Assembly: GCA_030037185.1 (NCBI GenBank)
Contig: JASHRR010000728.1
Location: 1 to 12,209 of the forward strand
Length of the DNA stretch: 12,209 nucleotides
Reading direction: 5' to 3'
DNA from: Xanthobacteraceae bacterium
Lineage (GTDB): Bacteria > Pseudomonadota > Alphaproteobacteria > Rhizobiales > Xanthobacteraceae
Below the pieces are notes generated by a model, which did no database searches, was not told where the DNA came from, and worked only from the letters and a program-made list of their open reading frames with translations. The position numbers and the translations under genes were made by a program. Positions 6,495 through 12,209 of the stretch are shown here, in pieces. Position 1 is the stretch's first letter. Every line of letters starts with the position of its first letter.

Positions 6495-7775
6495 ATGATC
6501 GTAAATCGCCGCACGTTCTCCACATTGCTCGCCGCTGCGGTCGCCGTGCCGCGCGCGGCGTTCGCGCAGTCCAGGAACAACTGCGCCTTCTATTCGGGCG
6601 TCGGCGGGCAATTGACACACTACGAGGTCGATTTTGACGCTGCCACGTTGGCCAAGCGCGCGGCCGTCACGCTCCCTGGCGGGATTCAGTATGCTTGGCC
6701 ACATCCGTCCCGAAGACACTTGTATGTAGCGACAAGCAGCGGGGGCGTGGGGATCGCGCCGGTGCCCGGGTATCCTCCCGACCAGCACTACCTTGCGGCA
6801 TTCCGGGTCACGCCGTTGGGTGAACTATCGCTCCACGGCGACCTGATCAAGCTGAGACAGCGGCCAATCCACATCAGCGTCGATAACGCCGGCGAGCATG
6901 TGCTCGTTGCTTACAACTTCCCCTCCAATGTCTCGGTTCATGGGATCAAAGGCGATGGCAGCATCGGCGATGAAGTAAAGCAGGCCGACGATCTCGAGAA
7001 GGGCATTTACTTCCATCAAATCCGGGCGACGCCGGGCGACAAGACCGTTCTCATCGTGGCGCGCGGCAACAATCCAGAAGGCAGCAAGCCCGAAGACCCG
7101 GGCTCTCTCCACGTCTACAATTTCCGAAAGGGTGTGCTGTCGCACATTCGCAAGATTGCGCCGAATGGCGGTTACGGCTTTGGCGGACGGCACCTCGACA
7201 TCCACCCGACCCAGCCCTGGGTCTACCTTTCGGTCGAACGCCAGAATCAATTGATCGTCTACAAGATGACGTCGGACGGCGATCTCAATCCAGATCCCTT
7301 ATACATCAAGCCCACCCTGGCTGACCCGCCCCACAGGTTCCGGATCCAAGGCGCCGGCCCGATTCACATCCATCCCAATGGCCGCTTTGTCTATCTGGGC
7401 AACCGGTCGGGTCTGGCAAGCGCCGCCGGGCCCGGAGTGGAAGACGTCAACGGCAAGATGGTTTTCAGCGCCGGTGAAAGCAACATCGCGGTGTTTGCCA
7501 TCGATCAGCAGACTGGCGAGCCGACCGCCATTCAGCACGCCGACATTCGCGCCGCGCATCCGCGCACCTTCGGTCTCGATACAGGCGCGCGCGTCCTGAT
7601 CGCCGGTTCGCTTGCACCGAGCGCGCGTCGGGAAGACGGCAAGGTGATAGACCTGCCGGCCGGCCTGACCGTGTTCCGGATCGGCGCCGATGGCAAGCTC
7701 GCATTCGCGCGCAAGTACGAGATCGATGTCGGACGCAATACCCAATGGTGGACCGGCATGATCCCCCTGGCATGA
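6495..7775 (+). CDS. Tat-exported beta-propeller lactonase-family protein
   Basis: A 426-residue protein of the lactonase family (the Pgl/3-carboxymuconate cyclase-like seven-bladed beta-propeller). Members open lactone rings; the proven cytoplasmic member is 6-phosphogluconolactonase, while most exported ones are uncharacterised. The ATG at 6495 follows AGGGAGGA and opens MIVNRRTFSTLLAAA, a canonical twin-arginine signal with cleavage after AFAQ near residue 25. Propeller blades are seen as repeated 'HP...YV' turns: WPHPSRRHLYVAT (68-80), RHLDIHPTQPWVYLSVERQNQLIVYK (about 234-259) and PIHIHPNGRFVYLGNR, plus a late HPRTFGLD. These are the family's blade signatures. The C-terminus is complete and ends in a tryptophan-rich WWTGM phrase. 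Being periplasmic, it is unlikely to serve the pentose-phosphate pathway. A role on lactones made by neighbouring oxidation enzymes is possible but only inferred. It is convergent with the VOC gene. Confidence 0.9.
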   Translation: MIVNRRTFSTLLAAAVAVPRAAFAQSRNNCAFYSGVGGQLTHYEVDFDAATLAKRAAVTLPGGIQYAWPHPSRRHLYVATSSGGVGIAPVPGYPPDQHYLAAFRVTPLGELSLHGDLIKLRQRPIHISVDNAGEHVLVAYNFPSNVSVHGIKGDGSIGDEVKQADDLEKGIYFHQIRATPGDKTVLIVARGNNPEGSKPEDPGSLHVYNFRKGVLSHIRKIAPNGGYGFGGRHLDIHPTQPWVYLSVERQNQLIVYKMTSDGDLNPDPLYIKPTLADPPHRFRIQGAGPIHIHPNGRFVYLGNRSGLASAAGPGVEDVNGKMVFSAGESNIAVFAIDQQTGEPTAIQHADIRAAHPRTFGLDTGARVLIAGSLAPSARREDGKVIDLPAGLTVFRIGADGKLAFARKYEIDVGRNTQWWTGMIPLA

Positions 7776-7869
7776 GGCCGGCGCAATCTTCAATCAGGGG
7801 CCAATCTATTAACCCCCGCTTGGGCGCCTGCTCGGGGTTGGACACACGCCTGAGCTTCCAACGAGCACT

Positions 7870-7908
7870 GCCAGCGCTCGCTGGCGGCGGCGAGATGTGG
7901 CGCCGCCG
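7870..7908. terminator. Back-to-back hairpins at a convergent gene junction
   Basis: Two adjoining dyads sit between converging genes. GCCAGCG/CGCTGGC (7870-7876 with 7879-7885) has a very tight loop. CGGCGGCG/CGCCGCCG (7885-7892 with 7901-7908) gives eight perfect pairs and an eight-base loop. The second begins immediately at the TAA stop of the minus-strand VOC gene (7911-7909). An additional weak AACCCC/GGGGTT pairing lies at 7811-7816 with 7834-7839. There is no T-run on either strand. This is probably a bidirectional transcript end working without the classical U-tract. Confidence 0.5.
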
Positions 7909-8373
7909 TTACTTGTCGCCCTGGCTGAGTGCCATGCCCTTCTCGGCGAGCTCCGTTTGCGCGTTCTCGTTCTTGGTCAAGTGTGTCAAACCCATACCGC
8001 GAAGGACGTTGGGGGCTTTCGTGAATTGGATATTGTCATAGCCGACGATCTCAATGCGATTGCCCCATGGGTCGCGGAAGTCAAGGAATGGGCCCTCGAG
8101 CGGGGTAATCCCGGCGGCATTGAGGGCGGCGCGCGCCGCCTCCTTGTCGTCGACGACCAGCCCGAAATGGCGACCATCGTCTGCGGGCTGTTTGCGCCCT
8201 TTCTGAAGGGCAATGAACTGGTCACCGAGATCGATAAAGGCCATCGTTGCATTCTTGCCGCGCAGCTTGAATTCGAACAGGCGGCCGTAAAACGCCAGCG
8301 CCTCTTCGATGTCTCCCACCTCTAGCGCCACGTGGTTGAAGCCTATGGCGCGCGGCTTTGACGATTGTGCCAT
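7909..8373 (-). CDS. VOC-superfamily (glyoxalase/dioxygenase fold) protein
   Basis: A 154-residue cytoplasmic protein with one vicinal-oxygen-chelate domain; members include glyoxalase I, extradiol dioxygenases and fosfomycin-resistance enzymes. The start at 8373 has AGGAG six bases upstream and opens directly into the domain (GFNHVALEVGD). The open frame extends upstream to 8541, but that part is Arg-rich and unconserved. The beta-alpha-beta-beta-beta modules read IGFNHVALEV (10-19) with AFYGRLFEF, then HFGLVVDDKEAARAALNAAG (69-88) with DPWGNRIEIVGY (101-112). Metal-ligand positions are filled by H14, probably Q57, H69 and E108, so a divalent-metal enzyme is plausible. It is the only gene in the window that is clearly neither exported nor membrane-bound. 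Its substrate cannot be told; single-domain VOC proteins of this kind are mostly uncharacterised. It ends at the convergent hairpin. Confidence 0.9.
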   Translation of the reverse strand: MAQSSKPRAIGFNHVALEVGDIEEALAFYGRLFEFKLRGKNATMAFIDLGDQFIALQKGRKQPADDGRHFGLVVDDKEAARAALNAAGITPLEGPFLDFRDPWGNRIEIVGYDNIQFTKAPNVLRGMGLTHLTKNENAQTELAEKGMALSQGDK

Positions 8374-8379
8374 CAGACA

Positions 8380-8384
8380 CTCCT
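8380..8384 (-). promoter_or_regulatory. Shine-Dalgarno selecting the internal ATG of the VOC gene
   Basis: AGGAG on the minus strand lies six bases before ATG 8373. It decides against the longer frame that begins at 8541, which would add 56 residues not belonging to the VOC domain. Confidence 0.65.
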
Positions 8385-8590
8385 GCTGTGCCAGCCAGAG
8401 CTTTAGGTGGGGAGGCTTTTCCATCGCGCAACCGCAGTTCGAAAGGCGCCGACGGCTCAGAGAGCGGCGCAGGCCATCCTGTGCTGCCGACGTCGGCGGC
8501 GGTATCGCCTGGCTGGCATGACTTTCGAACTCGCGCCGCACGGTGGAGAGATGATCTGCAGAACTGGCGCTTTGCCTGGGGCTATCTGCA

Positions 8591-8827
8591 CTACCTGTTA
8601 GTCACAATCGCCTGCGGGGTGCCACACATTTCGTCTGGCCGAACCGAATACGCGCGTGCCGGCACCGAACGGCCGTCGGCGACCTCATCGCTCGTCGTTT
8701 CGATCTGCGGATCGGCCGGGAAGGTGACCGTCAAGGCATAATCGGGATAGCTGTATTCCTGCCAGTTCTGCCCGCCAGCGGGGCCGCCGATGGCAAAGGT
8801 CACCAGGGTCAAAGCGATCAAGCGCAT
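8591..8827 (-). CDS. Short exported protein, probably a C-terminally truncated gene
   Basis: A 78-residue protein. ATG 8827 follows GAGGAGG at good spacing and opens a Sec signal (MRLIALTLVTFAIGGPAGGQ, about 20 residues). The mature part, NWQEYSYPDYALTVTFPADP (positions 21-40) then VADGRSVPARAYSVRPDE, resembles the N-terminal part of an exported rhizobial family of unknown function that I remember as about 170-190 residues. Here the family-like sequence breaks down at CGTPQAIVTNR and stops. I could not find the missing C-terminal part in the 217 bases that follow, so a deletion is more likely than a single frameshift. It is therefore either a decayed remnant or a genuinely short secreted protein. 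The intact ribosome site and signal suggest that it may still be made. It is on the same strand as the VOC gene but 217 bases away. Confidence 0.55.
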   Translation of the reverse strand: MRLIALTLVTFAIGGPAGGQNWQEYSYPDYALTVTFPADPQIETTSDEVADGRSVPARAYSVRPDEMCGTPQAIVTNR

Positions 8828-9051
8828 GGTTAGCCTCCTCTGAGCCAGTACGGTCGAGGCGACCTTTCGATGCATCAGCCTGCTGAGACTACCGCTCCGT
8901 CGATGGCTCGGCGCGTCAGTTACGCGGCAACAGAAGACGTTATCTGCCTGATGCTATGAGCAACCGCGTGGTGCTCCCTCCACGGCTGTCCCCTGAACGC
9001 AAAACACCATCGCGGGGATTTCAGACCTCGGCACCTCTGCGATTATCCGCT
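8828..9051. other. Non-coding spacer between the amidohydrolase and the truncated gene
   Basis: About 220 bases with no supportable gene and no clear terminator hairpin or T-tract after the amidohydrolase stop. A frame starting at 8875 extends the short exported gene upstream by 16 residues, but the later ATG has the ribosome site. Confidence 0.4.
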
Positions 9052-10857
9052 TCACGGCGAGGGGTCCGGGGTTTCGTGCACGACCTTGCCGCCCACCATG
9101 GTCATCCGCGATACGATATCGGCGATCTTCGCCTCGGCAACCCGCAGCGGATCGGCGCTGAGAACTGCGAGGTCGGCAAACTTGCCGGGCTGTAGCGAAC
9201 CTCTGTCGTCCTCGTCGAAGGTAAGATAGGCACCGTTGGCAGTTGCGCAGCGCAGCGCGTCGGCGCGGTTCAGCGCCTCTTCCGGCGCCACACGCCGACC
9301 GGTCCGAAAGCTTGTGCGTGCGATTGTTTGCCAGATTGGCAAGAACAACGACGCCGGCGCATTGTCGGTCGCCAGTGATACCTTAATGCCTGCGTCCAGC
9401 AGGCTGCGCAGCGGCACGATTTCGCGGTGCCGCTCGGGTGGCATCTGGCCGGCAAGCGTGTCGAGCGCCTTGTATAGCGAATTGTTCGTGTGCGTGGTCA
9501 GCACCAGACCCATCCTGGCAATGCGCTCAATATCCGGTCGCCTGATTGTGTTGATATGAGCGATGACCCACCGTTTCCCCTTCAACGGGACGATCCGGTC
9601 GATCTCCTCGTAAAGGTCGAGCACTCCCGGCCTGTGAATCATGACTGCGCGAATGTCATTTGCCGCGCAACGCACCAGCACATCCTTGAGCTGATCGCGT
9701 GGCAATCCGTTCGCATAATTAAATCCCGCCCATCCGGTATAAGGTGCCGCCATGGTGCGAAGGTCGTCGGCCGCATCGTGTCCGATGCTGACGTTAATCC
9801 CGCTCATTTTCAGCCAATGATTGCCTAGTCCCCGACCGCCCAACCAGCCGGCCCACGCGTCGACAAAGGAGCCGAGCGGCGCGCTGCCCACGGCGTTCCA
9901 GTCGGGGCTGAAGACAAGGGTCGTGCGCATCGTGAGCGCGCCGTTCCGGTAACTTTCCTTGTAGACGCGGATGAGTTCGCTCGCCGCGCCGTGCCCTTCA
10001 AAAATACCCGTGGTGGCGAACCCGTGATAGGCGCGAGCCGATTCTGGCAACGCGCGCATGCGGTCCGCATGCGTAAATCGGGCGGCATCGCGGAACCATA
10101 TCAGTTCTGAAATCGGTTGAAACTCCTGCTCGAGGAAGATGCCGGTCGGGTCGCCGTTGGCGTCCTTGTCGATCATCACGGTTGGCACCGGCGCGACGGT
10201 ATCGCGCGTGATGCCGGCTCGCCTGAGCGCCTCGGTGTTGGCGCAGGAGACGAGCGGCACTGTTCCGCGCCAGTAGCCCCAGATCGAGCGGATGTAGACA
10301 GGGTTGTCGGGGGCGGCGGCGTCGAGTTCCCGACGCGTCGGCCAGCGCTTCTCGGCCAGAATATCGGGCACATCGAAATAGTACGGCGGATCGCCGATCG
10401 GCATGGTGACGATCCATTCGCCCGGCCGCTTGCCACGGGCGAGTTCGGCAATCCGATCCTGAATATCGCGGATCGAGCGTACCCTGCCGAGCGACGGAAA
10501 AACGTTGCGCAGCGCTTCGCGGTCCATATGGGCATGACCATCAGTCAGGCCCGGAACAAGGGCTTTGCCCTTCAGATCGATGATGCGCGTCTGCGGACCG
10601 GTGTGGGCGCGCATCGCCTCGTCAGGTCCGACCGCGACGATGCGGTCTGCTGCAATTGCGAGCGCTTGTGCGACCGAGAATGCGGGATCGGCCGTGATGA
10701 CGTTGCCGTTCTTGAAGATCGTATCGGCCGGCCGAACCATCGCGGTTGCTGGCGCGCTGCCAATTTGCGCCTTTGCCGAATGGCGCGCAGCAAGCGCGCC
10801 CGCCATGGTAGCGCTTGCCGCGAGAAAGCGGCGGCGCGGGAGCGATTTGTCGATCAT
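9052..10857 (-). CDS. Tat-exported YtcJ-type metal-dependent amidohydrolase
   Basis: A 601-residue enzyme of the amidohydrolase superfamily, Amidohydro_3/YtcJ branch, whose characterised members include N-substituted formamide deformylase; most hydrolyse amide or related C-N bonds. ATG 10857 has GGAGGG about eight bases upstream. The N-terminus LPRRRFLAASATMAGALAA (6-24) is a twin-arginine signal, with cleavage likely near AKAQ (28-31). The composite beta-sandwich begins DTIFKNGNVITAD (45-57). The metal motif GLTDGHAHMD (103-112) supplies H108 and H110. K350 in WLKMSGINV fits the bridging Lys position, and H408 (MIHRPG), H434 (VIAHINT) and D498 (LATDNAP) fit the remaining ligands and base. 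The C-terminal sandwich RGSLQPGKFADLAVLSADPL (552-571) is intact, so the protein looks complete and active. It is divergent from a Tat-exported solute-binding protein 97 bases away, suggesting shared control and linked substrate handling. The precise substrate is unknown. Confidence 0.93.
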   Translation of the reverse strand: MIDKSLPRRRFLAASATMAGALAARHSAKAQIGSAPATAMVRPADTIFKNGNVITADPAFSVAQALAIAADRIVAVGPDEAMRAHTGPQTRIIDLKGKALVPGLTDGHAHMDREALRNVFPSLGRVRSIRDIQDRIAELARGKRPGEWIVTMPIGDPPYYFDVPDILAEKRWPTRRELDAAAPDNPVYIRSIWGYWRGTVPLVSCANTEALRRAGITRDTVAPVPTVMIDKDANGDPTGIFLEQEFQPISELIWFRDAARFTHADRMRALPESARAYHGFATTGIFEGHGAASELIRVYKESYRNGALTMRTTLVFSPDWNAVGSAPLGSFVDAWAGWLGGRGLGNHWLKMSGINVSIGHDAADDLRTMAAPYTGWAGFNYANGLPRDQLKDVLVRCAANDIRAVMIHRPGVLDLYEEIDRIVPLKGKRWVIAHINTIRRPDIERIARMGLVLTTHTNNSLYKALDTLAGQMPPERHREIVPLRSLLDAGIKVSLATDNAPASLFLPIWQTIARTSFRTGRRVAPEEALNRADALRCATANGAYLTFDEDDRGSLQPGKFADLAVLSADPLRVAEAKIADIVSRMTMVGGKVVHETPDPSP

Positions 10858-10892
10858 GACTGCGGCCCTCCGGCAGCGTGCAAAGCGAGAGC

Positions 10893-10922
10893 AATATAGA
10901 AGCCGGCGTGAACCAATGTTAG
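10893..10922 (-). promoter_or_regulatory. Candidate sigma-70-like promoter for the amidohydrolase
   Basis: Read on the minus strand, CTAACA (10922-10917) and TATATT (10898-10893) are spaced by 18 bases. They match 4/6 and 5/6 of the consensus. Transcription would start near 10886 and give a leader of about 30 bases. Boxes this degenerate occur by chance, so confidence is modest. Confidence 0.35.
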
Positions 10923-10954
10923 GCTTGCGTTTCAGCGATCAGGGAGAGAGCAGG

Positions 10955-12193
10955 ATGCCGCGTCAATTCCCACCCGTCAGCCGCCGCCGGGTTCTACAAT
11001 CCACGGCGCTGGGCGCCGCCGCGACGGTGGCCGGCGTCTTGTCCGCGCCTGGAGTGCTGCGTGCGCAGGCGGCGGCTGTGAAGATCGGCGTGCTGCATCC
11101 GGTTTCGGGCGCCCTGTCGTACTCCGGCCAGCAGGGTCGGATTGGTGCCATGATGGCGGTCGAGGAGATCAATGCGGCGGGGGGGCTCAAGGCGCTCGGC
11201 GGCGCAAAGATCGAACCGGTGCTCGGCGACGCCCAATCGACACCGGAAGGGGGCAATGCCGAGGTCGAAAAGATGAACGCGGTCGGTGTTGCAGCCATCA
11301 TCGGGGGATATGCGAGCTCGATCTGCCTCTCGGCCAGCCAGGCCGCCGCGCGCTACGACCTTCCCTATATCGTGGACGTCGGAGTGGTCGACAGCATTGT
11401 GACCCGCGGCCTGAAGAATACCTTCCGGTTCGGGCCCGGCTTCGGTGTCATCGCCAAGACGGCGCTCGACAATCTCGTCACCCTCAACGATCAGGCCGGC
11501 AGGCCGGCGAAGACCGTCGTGATCGTTCACGAAGATTCGGCGTTCGGCTCGGGCTTGGCGAAGCTCTTAAATGACCAGCTCCCCGAGCGCGGGTTCCAGA
11601 TCCTCGAAACCATTGCGCATCCGACGCCGGCGCGCGACTTCAACAATGTCGTGCTCAAGATCAGGGCGCGCAGCCCCGATCTCGTCATTCCGGCCAACTA
11701 TTATAACGAGTATGTGCTGCTTGCGCGCACGATGCAGCAACAACGCGTGCGCCCAAAGGGCATCTATTCGGTGCTCGGCGGCGCGGCCTCATCCTACAAG
11801 TTCGTCAAGGAATTCCCCGAGGCTGCGCGCTACATCATGGACTGCAATCACTGGTTCGACCCCAACAATCCGAAAGCGCTGGCGCTGAAGACGAAGCTCG
11901 AGGACAAGCACGAGTTCTACACCTACGAGGTGTACATGAACTATTCGTGCATGCTGCTGCTGGCCGACGCGATCGAACGCGCCGCGGCAACGGACCGCGC
12001 CAAGATCATCGCCGCCCTCGCCGATTCGACCTTTGCGGGCCACGTGATGCCGTACGGCCCGACCAGGTTCGTGGACGGCCAGAACCAAGGAGCGGCGCCG
12101 GTCAACACGCAGGTGCTCGACAACGACATTCAGGTGATATTCCCGGCTTCGTTTGCGTCGGCGAAGCCGGTGTTTCCGGTACCGCGGGCCTGA
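10955..12193 (+). CDS. Tat-exported ABC-transporter substrate-binding protein (branched-chain amino acid/amide type)
   Basis: A 412-residue periplasmic solute-binding protein of the type I fold (Peripla_BP_6, LivJ/UrtA/AmiC-like), which captures a small ligand for an inner-membrane ABC importer. ATG 10955 has AGGGAGA seven bases upstream. The first 38 or so residues, with SRRRVLQSTALG (9-20) and an end at LRAQA, form a twin-arginine signal, which is common for this class in alphaproteobacteria. The mature part starts VKIGVLHPVSGALSYSG (42-58), the family's first strand and ligand loop. Then come AVEEINAAGG, a GGYASSICLSASQAAARYDLPY lobe-1 segment and VVIVHEDSAFGSGLAKLL in the middle of the protein (second-lobe start). 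The C-terminal part is complete. No permease or ATPase gene is visible in the 16 bases that remain, so the rest of the transporter, if linked, lies beyond the right edge. The ligand is not predictable; amino acids, amides, urea and aromatic acids are all known in the family. Confidence 0.93.
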   Translation: MPRQFPPVSRRRVLQSTALGAAATVAGVLSAPGVLRAQAAAVKIGVLHPVSGALSYSGQQGRIGAMMAVEEINAAGGLKALGGAKIEPVLGDAQSTPEGGNAEVEKMNAVGVAAIIGGYASSICLSASQAAARYDLPYIVDVGVVDSIVTRGLKNTFRFGPGFGVIAKTALDNLVTLNDQAGRPAKTVVIVHEDSAFGSGLAKLLNDQLPERGFQILETIAHPTPARDFNNVVLKIRARSPDLVIPANYYNEYVLLARTMQQQRVRPKGIYSVLGGAASSYKFVKEFPEAARYIMDCNHWFDPNNPKALALKTKLEDKHEFYTYEVYMNYSCMLLLADAIERAAATDRAKIIAALADSTFAGHVMPYGPTRFVDGQNQGAAPVNTQVLDNDIQVIFPASFASAKPVFPVPRA

Positions 12194-12209
12194 CGAGGCT
12201 CTCGCGCGG

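Noticed and set aside
8374..8541. Extension of the VOC gene to an upstream ATG
   Set aside because: The added residues are Arg-rich and outside the domain, while AGGAG stands directly before ATG 8373.
10117..10899. A 260-codon plus-strand frame opposite the amidohydrolase
   Set aside because: It overlaps the intact amidohydrolase, including its start and upstream region, and shows no family features.
1..12209. CRISPR arrays, tRNA or rRNA genes, insertion sequences, integrase attachment sites
   Set aside because: No regularly spaced repeats, cloverleaf-type sequence, terminal inverted repeats or transposase/integrase motifs were seen on either strand.

Overview
The window looks like chromosomal DNA of a soil or freshwater alphaproteobacterium, probably of the order Hyphomicrobiales (Bradyrhizobium/Xanthobacteraceae-like). 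This is inferred from high GC throughout, very frequent Tat signal peptides, GGAGG-type ribosome binding sites, and protein families that are common in those genomes. No rRNA, tRNA, CRISPR array, transposase or other mobile-element signature was seen.

Layout. Bases 1-2035 hold two minus-strand genes in one apparent operon: a DUF457/YdjM-type membrane metal-dependent hydrolase, followed 14 bp later by a PQQ-dependent alcohol dehydrogenase that runs off the left edge. Diverging from them, bases 2296-7775 carry four plus-strand genes: an exported amidase-signature enzyme (TTG start), an exported protein of a family without known function, a Tat-exported alpha/beta hydrolase with a Cys at the nucleophile elbow, and a Tat-exported beta-propeller lactonase. 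These four are separated by non-coding spacers of 255-345 bp. Bases 7776-7908 form a convergent junction with back-to-back hairpins. On the minus strand follow a VOC (glyoxalase-fold) protein (7909-8373), a short exported protein that looks C-terminally truncated (8591-8827), and a Tat-exported YtcJ-type amidohydrolase (9052-10857). Diverging from the last, bases 10955-12193 encode a Tat-exported ABC-transporter substrate-binding protein of the branched-chain amino acid/amide type.

How it may work together. Eight of the ten genes carry an N-terminal export signal (Sec or Tat). They include five recognisable periplasmic enzyme folds (quinoprotein dehydrogenase, amidase, alpha/beta hydrolase, lactonase, amidohydrolase) plus a periplasmic solute-capture protein. 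The coherent inference is a periplasmic catabolic island that oxidises and hydrolyses alcohols, amides, esters or lactones outside the cytoplasm and then imports a product. The substrate cannot be read from sequence. No regulator gene is in the window. The most specific biochemical prediction is that the dehydrogenase, with its D-x-D signature at 312/314, uses a lanthanide with PQQ.
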